Part shown: piece by piece, positions 1 through 12,982 of the stretch
Position numbering within the stretch: the first letter of the stretch is position 1
Layout: every line of letters begins with the position of its first letter
Assembly: GCF_042477335.2 (NCBI RefSeq)
Contig: NC_091248.1
Coordinates: forward strand, 117,642,501-117,706,500
Reading direction: 5' to 3'
DNA length: 64,000 nt
From: Ovis canadensis
Lineage: Eukaryota; Chordata; Mammalia; Artiodactyla; Bovidae
Position numbers and translations under genes: made by a program
The notes under the pieces: model-generated
What the model saw: the letters and a program-made list of their open reading frames with translations, nothing else
What the model was told of the DNA's origin: nothing
Databases searched by the model: none

Positions 1-585
1 AAAACTAATTGAAACTTTGAAATGATTTTTGTATAGTTTTTTTTCTTAATTATAAAAATAAAATGTCAAGTACTTCATATTTTTCTTGAGAAAGATACTT
101 TTTTAATGCTTTTGCTCTTTAAGTATTTTAAACTGCTCTAATTCTATCTCTTCCTTGAATTTTAAGAAGGTTAAATTCTTAATTCTCTCTTAGGTATTTA
201 GAGTTTTAATTTCTAATACTCTTGTTTTCTTAGCATAGTACCTTGCTCATAGTGAATATATCTGAAATATGAATGACTTCTACCATAATGAATAGAAAAC
301 ATAATTTAAATGTGCTTGAATTGAATCATCTACCAGTTTGATGTTCTGGTTTCTCTATGTACTGTCTGTAGGTAGCTGTAAGACAGGCATATAGAGGCCA
401 AAATGCAAGGAAGCAGGGAGTGATGATCTGTATCATAGCAAACTATACTATATAAGATGGGTAAAATCCTAAGATAAAGGCAAAGGGACTTGTGAATTAT
501 GAAAATTCTAATCCTTTAAAAACTAATACTGTGTAAATTTTGATTAATTGTTTTTATTTTTCCAATATAATGCTTCTTATGCTAG
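1..585 (+). other. UBN2: UBN2 intron (3' part only)
   Basis: AT-rich sequence without a supported exon or a repeat I can name. It ends in a pyrimidine-rich stretch and an AG at 584-585 that serves as the acceptor for the large UBN2 exon. The upstream part of the gene lies outside the window. Confidence 0.75.
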
Positions 586-2136
586 GAGTGTAGTCCAAAA
601 AAGGACCAGAAAACTCCTGCATCCTCAGTGGCTTCAGTTGGTGGTCCTTCAACGAGCTCTAGCACATCGGCCGTGGCCTCTACCAGTTCTGGCTCCACGC
701 CAGTGCAGGAGACCATCTGCCTTGATGACTCACTAGATGAAGAACTTTCCTTTCATCCACCTGCTCTGGATCTTGTTTCTGAAGCTTTAGCTGTTATCAA
801 CAATGGGAACAAGGGCCCTCCAGCTGGCTCAAGGATAAGTATGCCAACTGCAAAACCTCGTCCAGGACTGAGAGAAGAAAAATTAGCAAGTATCATGAGT
901 AAACTGCCACTGGCTACGCCCAAAAAACTAGACTCTACTCAGACTGCACATTCGTCGAGTCTCATTGCTGGCCACACGGGGCCAGTACCAAAGAAACCCC
1001 AGGATTTAGCTCACACTGGCATCTCTTCAGGCCTTATTGCTGGTTCTTCAATTCAGAACCCAAAAGTTTCCTTAGAACCTTTGCCAGCCAGGCTGCTTCA
1101 GCAAGGACTGCAGAGGTCAAGCCAGATTCATGCTTCTTCCTCTTCACAGACCCATGTCTCCTCCTCTTCCCAAGCCCAGGTTGCTGCCTCTTCTCATACC
1201 CTGGGAACATCAGAGGCCCAAGACGCTTCTCCTTTAACTCAAGTAACAAAGGTGCACCAGCATTCAGCTGTCCAGCAGAACTATGTGTCTCCATTACAAG
1301 CAACTATTAGTAAATCACAGACCAACCCAGTGGTGAAGTTAAGTAATAATCCCCAGCTTTCCTGTTCATCCCCACTTACTAAGACTTCAGACAAGCCACT
1401 TATGTACCGCCTTCCCTTATCTACACCCCCACCTGGAAGTGGTTCTCAAGGGTCCCACTCCCTGGTTTCTAGGACAGTACCTAGCACCACTACCTCCACT
1501 AACTATTTAGCCAAGGCGATGGTGTCACAAATCTCCACGCAGGGTTTCAAGTCCCCCTTCTCAATGGCTGCATCCCCAAAACTTGCCTCATCTCCAAAAC
1601 CCGCCACGTCTCCTAAACCCTTGCCCTCAGCTAAGCCTTCTGCCTCACCCAAGCCCTCTCAGTCAGCTAAGCCTTCAGTATCGACTAAACTTATTTCTAA
1701 AAACAACCCAACTCCCAAACCTACTGTATCCCCAAGTTCTTCCAGTCCAAATGCACTAGTGGCCCAGAGTAGCCACTCGAGCAGTAACAACCCAGTCCAT
1801 AAACAGCCCAGTGGAATGAACATCAGCAGACAGTCTCCCACCTTGAATTTATTGCCCTTGAATCGCACTTCAGGCCTTCCGTCTACAAAAAATCTTCAGG
1901 CCCCTTCAAAGCTAACAAACTCACCATCCACTGGAACTGTTGGGAAGAATAGCTTGAGTGGAATTGCAATGAATGTACCTGCCAGCAGAGGTAGCAACCT
2001 TAACTCAAGCGGAGCTAATAGGACTAGTCTGTCTGGGGGAACAGGAAGTGGAACACAGGGTGCTACTAAACCGTTGTCTACTCCACAGAGACCATCCTCT
2101 GCCTCAGGGTCTTCAGCGGCAACAGCCAGTGTGCAG
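586..2136 (+). CDS. UBN2: UBN2 (ubinuclein-2), large Ser/Pro-rich coding exon
   Basis: Internal exon of about 517 codons encoding the disordered C-terminal half of ubinuclein-2. Ubinucleins are nuclear HIRA-complex-associated proteins that take part in histone H3.3 deposition; their Hpc2-related domain lies upstream, outside the window. I recognise the protein from stretches such as VQETICLDDSLDEELSF, LREEKLASIMSKLPLATPKK and SSLIAGHTGPVPKKPQDLAH. The composition is rich in Ser, Pro, Thr and Gln, with an SPKP/SAKP tract at about 1567-1690. The frame is open throughout. Acceptor AG is at 584-585; the exon starts with codons for E-C-S-P-K-K. Donor GTACGT follows 2136, in phase 0. Read-through into the intron would meet a stop at 2161, so the splice is required. 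The exact first base could shift by three (a second AG sits at 587-588). Confidence 0.93.
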
Positions 2137-4957
2137 GTACGTATGTCAGATGCACTTACCTGATGAAGCGGAAGGTGGTGTAATCTCTCTCAGTCAATTT
2201 AATGATCTTATTATAATGTGTCAGTTGTTTATAACTTACGGATGTTGACGTCACAGTGATGGATAATCTTGGGGACACAGTTTTTGTTGGGGTGTGTTTT
2301 TTTTCATCACATGCTTGCTTTCAAAATTCTTGAAAAACACAATTTAAAACTGTATCTTATCAAAGTCCAGAACAAAATAGTCACTTAGGATTTTAACATA
2401 CCTTTGCTTGTCTCTTCTTTTCCCTGTCCTAGTCCCTTTCTCCTGTCGCCTTTCATAACTTTTTAAATCAAATTTATACATTCATATTATTTTTTTCCTT
2501 TAACTATGTCTTTTTGAATAAAATTATTATTTTTTATAAATTTTGCAGTTGTTCATATATAACTGTCTGTCAAATTAGTATCAGTAGTCTGTTAATACCA
2601 TACTTCCCCCATTCATGAGTTTTTCATTTAAATTTCTCTCTCAGTTAACAGGAGTACCTAATTCAAGGAATCTTTCCGAAAAGGCTAATGTGAAAGTTGT
2701 TCTACTTCAGCACTTATATACCTGATGATTTCTGTCACTCTTGAATAGATACAGACTTCTTGGGTCACTAAGTGTCTCACTCCAGATTTTATAAAGACTG
2801 CTCCACTGACCCTTACTATTTAAGGTTATAAAAACATTTGAGGCCATTCTGACTTTTTGTTCCCTTATAAGTAACATGTTTTCTCTGCCTAAATGCTAAT
2901 CACATTTTATCTTTTTCCTTGAAAATCAAGTGTTCCTAGATAATGGCTAGGTTTATCTAGATAGTTTTCATTAATTTTGTGCCTAGAAAATAGTAACATC
3001 TTTCAGTCTCTGACCCACCCATTTTTTCAGCTCAAGAATATTTTATTCTGTTATAGGCCTGATTGTCATTTCTGATCCATTTGCCTAGGTTTTTGAGAGC
3101 TCTATTGCTCATATATTTCATCTCTCTGCCTTTCATGTCATCTCTTCTGTTATTATTTTCATCTATCTACCACTTATTTGTATTCTGAGGCTTTCTTATA
3201 TTTGTTCTTCACTTTACTCATTTGGTTTCTTTAACTTCCCCCCCTCCCTTGAAACATATCCATGTTCACAGTTGGTAAAATTCAGAAAAAATTTTAAAAA
3301 GAAAAGTCATGTATCACCTCACCAGTGTTGATGTTTTCCAGATACTTTTATTAGACTCTTCAAGAAAGTAGATTTTATATAATAGTATGTTTCATAAGCT
3401 TTTTTAAAAATAGCATTTTATTATGTTATTTCTTAGCTTCTCAATTATCCTTTGAAAATATGACTTATTTGTGAAACTCTGGTGTTTAAGAAAGTGCTCT
3501 GACTTTGTACTGCATCTTATTTACGTGGAATAGGAACATCTAATGAAGTAAGTTTCTGCGTGGTATGGGAGAGATTTCCTGCTGTTCAGTACAAGCTAAG
3601 TGTTGGTGTTCAATGTGCACCTGAAACCCAGACCGTCACACTGCCTCTGCTATAGGCTTGGAAGTGAATGAATTCTAAAATTCTGATATAGAACAAAATC
3701 CCATTAACTGACACTTCATTAATTGAAATCTAGGATTTATAGATATTTTATCCATATGATTTTGCTTTTATCAGAAATAAGAAAATAGCCACACACAAAA
3801 AAAAACCCTAGGGATCGTATGTTAAAATTTAAGTTATAACTAAGATCTAGGAGTTAGTCTACATTCTTATTTTATTATCTTTGTTAAAATGTTGACTGTT
3901 TTTGAAATCAATCTTTAATTTGATTTAATTTGATGTGAGAGGATTATAACCAAAGTGACAGTTCCGTGGCCCATATCCTCCTTCCTATTGTCAACTGCTT
4001 TTAACTGTTAGCTTTTTCTCTTGTGTTTTTTAAAAATAAGAATGAATGGAAGTCTCTTTTAGTGTTATCTTTCAGCTTCTCATTGTGATAAATAAGGCTT
4101 TAAACTGTCTTATACTTCTCCCATTCTCTTCAGAGACTAAAATGACAACTTTTGGTTAAATCTGTGACTTTGTAAAAGATTGTCTGTGTTGAGCTAACTA
4201 TTTTGATCTGTGGTTTCAATCATAAATTTTGGGCTTGTTTCCTGGAGTTAAAATTTGTTTGTTTTTTTCTTTCACTTACTTTGTTTTCTTTAAAGTTAAA
4301 TCTCCCTCTATCTTTCGTCATCTCCAGAATCTATCAGTTCTGTTCCCCGCCTCCCCCCCTCCCCCCCGCCCCAGAAAACTTCCTACATTTGATCATTTAT
4401 CCCAAAAGAACAATTTGGTTTATTGTTTACCAGTTAGTTTCTTATCAAGGAACCTACATGGCAAAATTTGTGTTTCTAAAATGTAACTCCTTTCTTCTGA
4501 TTTCTTCTTCTCCAAAATGGCTTTATGATTTGGAGACCTTAATGTTCCTGCCTCATATCTGATCCTTTTTGTCTTTCTTATTGGTTTGACTGAAGAAAAG
4601 ATCAGTAATTGAATAAGGTTATTCCTAACTTTTATTCTCTTTTTTAACACAACATCTTATTGATGTCTTATCAGCTACCTTGTGGCCCCTAGATCCTGTC
4701 TTTCTAAAGCTAGCCAACAGGAAAAACAGATTTCCTATCTAGGTCTATAAAATATTCCACTTGCCTCTGAAAGATGTCTTTAGCTGTGTGCAGATGTGAA
4801 AATGACAGGTCCTGAGGTTAACCAAAGTTAAAGTCTTTCTAGGTTCAGATTAATCTCTACCTGCTTTTTATTTAATAACTTTGCACTAAAGGCTTTCCTG
4901 TTCTTTCTTGCCCTTCAGCTTATTGATATTCTTTGAATCCAGTCTTTGCCACTCTAT

Positions 4958-5495
4958 AATTTCCAAAATAATTCATTAAGCAAATATTTACTAAGTGTTT
5001 AATATGTGCCAGGCACTCTTCTAGATGCTGGGGAAATTGGGATGAGTCAAGATCATGCCCCCACTGATGGGGCATATATTCTAGGACGAAAATAAGCAAA
5101 ACACAGTATTTAAAAATATTTTGTGCTATAAAAATAAAAACAATAATATGATAAAGTGCGATTGCTGCTAACGTGGATAAGGGAGATGGAGAAGGCCTCT
5201 TGGAAGAGGCAACGTTTGAGCTGATAATTGAATGACTAGGACCAAGCCTTTTGGAGAGAAGAGCAAACAGCCCAGGCAAGAAAGGGAAGGTAGATGTGAA
5301 GACACTGAGATAGGAAAGAGCCTGACAGGGCTGGACTGTTGGGAAAGATGGGGAGGTGACAGGTCGAAAAACAACTCCAAACCATGTGATTGAGGACCTT
5401 GGGGGCTACAGTAAGGACTTGGGCATTTACTTTGTGTTCAGTGGGAAGCCGTTGGAGGGGAGTGATATGGTCTGATACACATTTCAAAAAATCAC
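4958..5495 (-). repeat. L2 LINE 3' end, antisense relic
   Basis: Reading plus, the stretch runs through the classic reverse complement of an L2 tail: AAATATTTACTAAGTG, then GTGCCAGGCACTCTTCTAG, then a GGCCTCTTGGAAGAGG block and the GGGAAGCCGTTGGAGGG block. These occur in the order expected for an antisense L2. It is old, diverged and untranslatable. Confidence 0.7.
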
Positions 5496-6399
5496 TGGGT
5501 GTTGTAGAGAGTGTGGGGGGGCAGATGTACTCACCAAAATGAAACATGTCCTTAAAAAGAAATCTAATGCCCACCACGAAGAGCAAGGTGTTCCTTTATA
5601 TGTTCCCCTGGAGATGACATGTGGAGGTCATGGAAAATATTTCTGATTATGGGGCATTATCCTGAACTGTTTGCCTGCTTCATGTTGACAGCTTCTCCTG
5701 TAGTGTTTCTGAATAATACCAACAATGGGATACCTCGCTTTTAAAAGGTCTCCATCTTCTGTGAGAGAAAATTAGAACTGTGATGTAACATTTAGATAAG
5801 CTGGTGTTTCATTTTAGTTTTATAAACAAAAGTGGATATGGAAGGTTTTTATAAGTATAAAATGTCAGACAGTTAGGGCCTGGTGCCATTTTTTTCTTTT
5901 GCTAATACACATAACTTAATTTTGGAAGTTCCCCTAATTTACATTTTCTGTCAGCTTTAATGCTTCAATGAACCTACTCCAGAAAAGCATAAGAGTTTTC
6001 CTTATTAGCAGTATTTAATGTTCTTCACCAGGAGGGCTCCACTTGGGGAACACAGTTTTAGAGTGTGTTTCCCATATTATCCTGAGACTGTAGTAGAATG
6101 TTGATGAAAAAGAAGAGAAAACTCTTGTTAACTGTTGATACTGATCCTTTTTTTTTTTTTTTGCTTCAAACCACTGTTGTTTCTAAGTTAGTAATTTTTT
6201 CCTAAATCACCCATTTTTAATATCATGGTTGGCACAGTAGAGGGGAACAACTGACAAATAAGAAAAACAGTTAAGTCCAAGGGTAAATTGATAAAGATTT
6301 GCACTTAAATGTGGGAGAAAGTTGTGATTAAAAAAAAAGGATATGTTGAATATGAGATCATTTTGTCTTTCATTTTGTGTTGCGTAAAAACTAAGGTTT

Positions 6400-6620
6400 C
6401 AAGCCTTGGGTGGTGGGAAAGAATTGAAACTACTGATCTTAGCAGCTAACATATATGGGAGGGAAATGATTGTAACAGATGATGAGTTCAGTTCTGAGCA
6501 TAACAATTTGGTGAGGTTAGATATCCAAGTGGAATTCTTCACTAAACCATTAGCTAAATAGGATTGGAAGTGAGGTGAGAGGTTAGAACTGTAGGTACAA
6601 ATTTGAGACATAAATAAAGG
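6400..6620 (-). repeat. Possible further L2 fragment, antisense
   Basis: Weak resemblance to internal L2 sequence in antisense (GATATCCAAGTGGAA, GTAGGTACAAATTTGAGA). It lies where the upstream part of the 4958-5495 element would be expected. A repeat-library search is needed to settle it. Confidence 0.35.
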
Positions 6621-8098
6621 AGGTAAGGGAAGGCAATTGGAGAACTAGTGAAAAAACAGTTTTAGAAAACTTTTTAAGAATGTTCTTCATTTTTTCGTTC
6701 AGCAGTGGTGTGGACCATTGAGTGTATAAATAACATGAGATGATGTGGCATTTTTGCATGAGAAAATCACCTACATTTTTCCTATAGATTAACTGAGAAA
6801 TAAAATGACCAGCCCTTTATTAATAATGTTTACTGGTAGAAATCATCAGTATACAAAATAAAAGTAACAGTTGCTAATGCTTATTATTGATTAACAAATA
6901 TTCAGAGAATTCAGTTTTCTTGACCAAACTTAGAACTGTGAGAATTTTTTACCACAGAAATTTGGAGTTGATAAAATAAGGCTATAAAGGAAAGCTCACA
7001 GTTGCAGATATAGTAGGTAATATCTGATACTGAGAAATTTTGGTTATAATCTTTATTAAGTACACACACAAAAAAGTCGGAATGGAAAAAAATGTTTACT
7101 TGCTGTACAGAAAATTGTTCAAAGAACTAAATTAGCTTTATAGAGTATATTTCAGTAATTTCTCAATGAAAGCTTATCAGTGCTGGCATGTTTCGAAGTG
7201 TTTTTCTTCATAACGATGGCATCAAAGCCCAAGTGGGGGAGTGTCAAAACACTCTATAATTTACCTTTTGCCGTAGGAGTTTGAGTTCAGAAATGTAGTG
7301 GAATTGAAAATCAGCTTTCAGGGGTTAAGAAGAGATGAGATAGTGTGGAAAATGAAGGCTGCCATTCAGTAAGTTTGATAATAAAAGAAAGATACATAAG
7401 TCAGGTTGTTGCTAGGGGTTAGGGAAGAGCCAGGATTAACGGTTGGTTGTAAAACAGTTGGTTTTAAGATATGTCAGCGGTCTCTGTACATGCAAAAGCA
7501 GAGGAAATGCAGAGAATGTGCAGTTCTTGGTTGACATCTGTGACAGAAAGTTCTGCAGGGATGATATTCATGGCATAGGTCAGGTGGTTGGCTTTTGAGG
7601 AAGAGGCAGATGAAGCTTTTGAAGAGGAAAACACGGATGGGCGTTAACGATGAAAGTACAGGGTATCGAGTTGAGGGATCTGAGAGAGTAACAGTCTAGA
7701 ACAGAAGCTGCAGAGATTGTGCCCAGAAAGACAGTTAAATTGCAGATCAGAGACCGAATTGAAATTATATGGAATTAATTCCCTGTGTCAGATGTAGAGG
7801 TAAGAGCAAAAGTGGAAATCCAAATTTAGAAATTGAGAGGAATGGGTGTTAATGTAGACACTGCAGTAACAGTTAAGGAAGCTTAACTGGTGCTGAAGAG
7901 CTACGTAGAAGTATTTCCAAAGCCAGTGTTGGTCACTCATTGAAATGTAATTTACACTTCAGCCTTCATTTCTGTCTCCCAGAGTTTCTGTTAGAGTAGA
8001 TGTAAGACAGTCTCACGTCCATGAGGATATTAAGTAAAATAAATCAATTCAGGTTAAAGACTTGATTTCTTATGTATTTTGACCCCTGGTTTCTGCAG

Positions 8099-8330
8099 TC
8101 CACAGCAGGAGCATCATTATTGGCTAATGCCTCACCTCTGACTCTCATGACATCACCTTTGTCTGTAACAAATCAAAATGTGACTCCTTTTGGGATGCTG
8201 GGTGGCCTTGTTCCAGTGACCATGCCCTTCCAGTTTCCCTTGGAGCTACTTGGCTTTGGAACGGACACAGCTGGAGTGACAACCACCTCGGGATCTACCT
8301 CAGCCGCTTTCCACCATAGCCTAACTCAGA
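8099..8330 (+). CDS. UBN2: UBN2 coding exon
   Basis: 232-nt exon. It enters in phase 0 after the acceptor TTTCTGCAG (AG at 8097-8098) and leaves with one extra base before donor GTAAGT at 8331. It encodes STAGASLLANASPLTLMTSP and continues through VTNQNVTPFGMLGGLVPVTM to AFHHSLTQ. This hydrophobic, Gly/Thr-rich segment is characteristic of the ubinuclein-2 C-terminal region. Joined to the large exon, it reads VQ-STAG without a frame change. Confidence 0.93.
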
Positions 8331-8768
8331 GTAAGTGGGACTCTTTTTCTTACATGGCTGCCTAGTCTTGACAGAACAGGAAACCTCACAAATTTATACT
8401 AATTGAGAGCAGTCCAGTTGGAGTCAGTGGAGATTATAGAATTTCTTTTTAGAAGAAATCCAGTTTATTTCTTGTGTATATAGAAAATAAGTGGAATTAC
8501 TGGACTCTGAAATTTTTTTATAGGTTCTAAAGTGAACTGGCTATTCCATACTTCTATCTTAATGAAATTTATAGTAAGAGGAAGTCAGATTTCCTGGGTT
8601 ATTTGCATGCACATTTATATTTATACACATAATGTATGTGCTCTAGTTTACAAAACCTTTAAAGTTGAGGTCTGTGCTTGCATTGGATAAATTATTTTCA
8701 TTTTTGTATCTAAGAGGGCTCAGGTCTTAGTTTGAAGAAGATCACTGACAAGTGTGTTCTTCCCCCAG
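8331..8768 (+). other. UBN2: UBN2 intron
   Basis: 438-bp intron with donor GTAAGT and acceptor CTTCCCCCAG. I see no repeat or gene inside. Confidence 0.85.
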
Positions 8769-8858
8769 ATTTACTAAAGGGTTTACAGCCAGGAGCTCAG
8801 CACGCAGCAGCGCTTTCCCACGCACCTCTGCCTACACATGTACAGCAAACATTTAATG
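8769..8858 (+). CDS. UBN2: UBN2 coding exon
   Basis: 90-nt exon. The split codon A|AT gives Asn, followed by LLKGLQPGAQHAAALSHAP and then LPTHVQQTFN. It ends with one base (G) before donor GTAAGA. The entry and exit phases match the neighbouring exons exactly, which supports both boundaries. It encodes part of the extreme C-terminal region of ubinuclein-2. Confidence 0.92.
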
Positions 8859-9169
8859 GTAAGAGAGCCCCCTGTTTCTTCCTCTATCTAATATTTATAC
8901 AGATTTACCAATATATTAAACAATGTGAGAGAATGACAAAGATTGGAAAAAGTAATTTCCATATGAGCAAATCCTCATTGGCAACAAATACCTTTTCAGA
9001 GAAAGGAAACAGGTAAAGGAAATCTTTTGTTACATGTGCAGAGAGCCTTTTTGAAGGTGTTTGTTATATGGGAATGAGGACAAAGAATAGGATTCATAAG
9101 ACAGTATACAAAAATCATGTCCAATAGTTAATCACACTTGACCTTTATGGAAATTTTCCAAAGTGCCAG

Positions 9170-9365
9170 ATAGTCTTGTGACACACACATTAGCTAATTT
9201 AATCCTTACAATAAAGCTGTGAATGAGATCACAGTCCCCATATTACAGATCAGGAAATGGAATCAGAGGTAAGCAACTTGCCCAAGTTGATGGGATAATA
9301 AGTGTTTAATCTGAGATACAAATCCAGGAAGTCGGACTCCATGGCCTGTATTCTTAACTATCACT
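9170..9365 (-). repeat. MIR SINE, antisense
   Basis: Plus-strand reading follows the reverse complement of MIR: CATATTACAGATCAGGAAATG, GCAACTTGCCCAAGTTGATG, then CCAGGAAGTCGGACTCCATG and CTTAACTATCACTC. An ancient mammal-wide, tRNA-derived SINE. Confidence 0.8.
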
Positions 9366-9812
9366 CTTTTCTGCGTCTTAGCACTGATTAAACTAATGTG
9401 ATTTCAGACTGTCTGTGTTATATACTTGCAGCCCAGCTAGATTCTCTGAGATCTGGAGTTGGACAGTGGACACTGCACCCAAACTTGGCCTCCAGATTCT
9501 CGCTCTCATCAGCAGCTGACCCCAGTATAATGCTGAAACTGTTCTGAGGGCCATTTTCAGCATCTTTGAGCAGCTCAGCTGCTCTCTTAACTTTGAAAGC
9601 TGACTAGGGCCTCACTGTTCTTTTTGGCCACTGCATTTAAAATGGTTGTTGAGCAAGTTTACAGCTGACCACAAAGTGGAAATGAGAGCTTCAGAGCAAT
9701 CTTGAGGCAGTAGGTTGTAGTAAATGCTCCAAGACACCCAAGTGTTAAGCTGCCCCAGACTAACTCCTTGAGAGAATGAACACAAGGCCACAGTTGTACC
9801 AGTGTGGGAACA

Positions 9813-9920
9813 AAGTGTGAGTCACTCAGTTGTGTCTGACTCTTTGTGACCCCATGGACTATAGCCTGCCAGACTCTTCTGTTCATGGGATTCTCCAGGC
9901 AAGAATACTCAGGCCTGGTG
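9813..9920 (-). repeat. Bov-tA SINE fragment, antisense
   Basis: Contains the antisense ruminant SINE signature GTGTCTGACTCTTTGTGACC, CCCATGGACTATAGCCTGCC and GGGATTCTCCAGGCAAGAAT. It is the only clear ruminant-specific SINE I see in the UBN2 part of the window. Confidence 0.85.
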
Positions 9921-10633
9921 GAGCTTAATTTTCCTTGACAAGGCAACAAATGATAAGAGATTTTCTGCATTTTTTTTTTTTTTTTGGCCCTCGAAGTCAC
10001 CCAGTCCTACTCTTGTCCAGTTTAAGTAGAGTGATTAGCATTTTCCCAGTATAAGTTTCATAGCCATATGTAAAACTAGAAAAATCATTCTTCCCATAGC
10101 AGACTTTCCTGCCTTTTACGTTTGCCAGGTTAGGACTAAAAGATGCAGCTGGAATTTTCACTCCCAGTGTGGTCCAGTCATTTACATAAATAATTTAGAG
10201 TTATTAACTGCTATGTCATGGCAAGAAGTTTCACCTGCATGAAAATGAAGTCGACCTTGAAGTTGACCTTGTTTTCTAAGGGAATCAAAAAATGTGATAA
10301 GTTCCTTGAAGGAGGGGGACTGATTGTGTTTTTACGTTTCTGTATAATCCTCGCAGCATTTGACACAGTTGACTATAAGGTAGATAACAAATACTTGTTG
10401 AAATAGTATTTGTAGGACACTGGAAACCAATTAAACCATAGTCATATTGAGATAAGAGAATCATTCTTTATATCTCAACTTCTCTGTGCTGTAACATGTA
10501 AGGTACTAAAGGTTATCTTTCTAGCAATGTCGTCATCCACGTGAAAATTAGAAGTTAATTGTATGTTTTGCTTCATATGCTTTTATTTTTTATGACATGC
10601 TGACCCATACTGATTAAACACCTCTTTTCTCAG

Positions 10634-10683
10634 ATGGAGGCCAAAGTAAAGGGGACACTAAGTTACCACGGAAATCTCAGTGA
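10634..10683 (+). CDS. UBN2: UBN2 terminal coding exon with stop
   Basis: Last 50 coding bases. The split codon G|AT gives Asp, then GGQSKGDTKLPRKSQ and TGA at 10681-10683. This basic tail is the expected C-terminus of ubinuclein-2. The four exons in the window add up to 1923 nt, exactly 641 codons including the stop, with no frameshift. Confidence 0.93.
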
Positions 10684-12954
10684 CTTCCCAGTAAACAAAG
10701 GAGATGGCACACTTGGCTGGCTGTTGGGACCTACCTGATGGGAAAGTACTCGTGTGGTCTTAGGGCTGCTGTTCTGTCGATGTTTACATTCTCTCGTCCC
10801 AAGCACTGTGGTGAGGAGGAAAAAGAAAAGGAAACATTACTTGAGTAAAGCCAGGTGCAGGAGGAAGAAATGCTTTTGTGCAAAGTTAAGTGTGACCCTT
10901 AGTCTCTTCTAAAGAAAGACAAAGTTACCATATTAACTGACTTGAAAGAGACTCAGTTGTCAAACCCACAGAAATACAAATTTGATTTTTCCCTGGGCAG
11001 GAAAAAGGAAATTGAGGATTTGGGTAAACTCCATCCATCCTGGGGGTTGGATCTGAACACTTGTAGACATAGTTGCATAATAAAAGGCAGTATACCCCAA
11101 ATTAGGCCAGTTTGTCAGGAGTAATGGTCATGTCTGAGTGGACTATGCAGCAGATTTGCCACAAAAAATATTTAATGGCCCTATGTCTGATGCAGACAGT
11201 AGCTGAGTATAAATCATGTACCCTCAAAAATCCTGAACAAACTTGAATCTTCTCCAGTGTGTAGCAACTCCTGTGTAAATCAGTGGACTAAAGATGTTTC
11301 AGGAAAGTTATTTTAGCACAGTGATATATATTACATTTTTTTAAGTCAAAAAATTGAGCCTGTTGCTCATAACAGATGAAACTTAGATGTCCCCTTTTTG
11401 TAAAAGGGTCAATTACATCTTCCATTCAGAAGCAGGTACTTAACTCTCTTCTTCAGGTGATTTGTGCATCTGGTGTTGACTGGTTAATTCTTATTTCCAT
11501 TCTTGATGTTAAAATGTGACTTGTGTTCACATTTTCCTCTTGAGAAATGGGGATCTTTGTTGTAGGACTGCAGCTTTGGTCCACTTAGCCTTTGCAGGCC
11601 TGCCAGTATGAACTGTCAGTTTCCCCCAGCATCACTTTAGTTCATAACCTCTCCTTCTGTTCTTTTAGCTAGTGGTATTTCAGGTGATTATTAACTGTTG
11701 ATATAAACAGGCATAAGTGTGTGTTGCAGTGCTTCTTCATTGGTCATTCAAATGGCATATATGTATTTGGGGGGAATTTTGAAGATGGTATTTTAAAGGG
11801 AGGAATTAAATTAGGATCATTGTGTACAGGGGATTATTTTTTTAACAATCATAGTGTATTTTTACTCCCTATATCCACTGTAGTGAAACTGATTTGGAGC
11901 CTTTGAAATTTTAAAGTTTCACTAATACTTAGAGTATTGATATATGAGTAAACCTGCAGATAATAAGACTCCGTTACTAGAGCTTTCTCATGCAAATTGC
12001 ATGTTCAACAAAGGATGTTAAGGGAGAAACTTATAGTGTTTGGATATATTTTGTTGACTTTTTTCACCTCATCATTGTTCTAGTCTTTTTCTTCCTGTTT
12101 AGGCTTCTGAATGTTTTCAAACTGTTCACAAGAATGGTGTAAGGTTGGTCCATTAATAACGCCAGACACCTAAAAAAATTGCACCAGGTTGGTGGTAGCA
12201 AGATTTCTTATGTATGTTTTCATTACAGGTCACCCAATACCATTAATATTTATCCAGATAAGGGTATAATCAGGCCCTTTTTTCCTTTCACAAGCAAAAG
12301 TTGCAAATAGGCTTTAGGACTGTGAATAAATTAACACAATGCTTTAGATCTGTAAGCCCATATTTTGACTTCAGAGTCATATGGCTTACTTCACAGCGGA
12401 AAAAAAAAAGTTAATAACCGAAAACTTTAGTTCCAAGAACTTGTTACAATAAGAGGAAAGGGTTATTTTTAAAAAATCATTGATATAATTACTTGCTTCT
12501 AAGAATTTAGTTTATCAGTAAAGCAAATAAGAATGTTCTGTCAACCCTAGTAGATATTTTGAAAGGATATTGGGATGTTGCAGATAGGTTTGGCTTGCAT
12601 GGAGAATGTTTGATTAAAGTTTGTTCGGTTTTTTTAACTAGGGAAGCTTACCCAGTTCTTGAGTTCTTCCAGTGTAGCATACCTCTTGCTTTTATCTAAT
12701 TTAGAGGGGAAAAAAAGTCTGCTAATCCTTAGGGATTTTCCTTTGAGAAGCCACCTTCATTTTACTCCCTGAACAAGGAGGGAACCCAGTGCAGATTCCT
12801 TTCTCTTCTGGTGGAGAGTGGTGCATGTACTCATCTGTGTGTGTGTGTTTGTACACATATATTTATTGATAGATGAGTTCAGTGGTAGTTTAAGTTGAGG
12901 AATGACAGCTTTAATTTGGTAAGCCCATCAACTCAATCACACCATATGAAGACA

Positions 12955-12982
12955 CCCCCCCCCGACCCCCCCCCCCCCGCCG
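12955..12982 (+). repeat. C-rich tract (C9-GA-C13) in the UBN2 3' UTR
   Basis: Two cytosine runs separated by GA, followed by GCCGCC. It is a homopolymer-type simple repeat, prone to length error in assemblies. Confidence 0.9.

Larger units (their letters stand above)
2137..8098 (+). other. UBN2: UBN2 intron
   Basis: Intron of about 6 kb, from donor GTACGT to acceptor TTTCTGCAG. It is AT-rich. I see old LINE relics (listed separately), C-rich simple sequence around 4345-4374 and a T run near 6150. No further coding exon is supported; the open frames at 4203-4562 and 5236-5586 have no recognisable protein. Confidence 0.8.
8859..10633 (+). other. UBN2: UBN2 last intron
   Basis: Intron of about 1.8 kb. 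It contains an antisense MIR and an antisense Bov-tA fragment (listed separately), plus a T run at about 9970. Acceptor is TTTTCTCAG at 10625-10633. No other exon is supported. Confidence 0.85.

Noticed and set aside
1034-1303. 89-codon open frame antisense to the UBN2 large exon
   Set aside because: Lies wholly opposite confirmed UBN2 coding sequence; no known protein similarity. A shadow frame.
4203-4562. 119-codon open frame with a proline run
   Set aside because: Intronic, low-complexity C-rich core, no homology, no splice signals tying it to UBN2.
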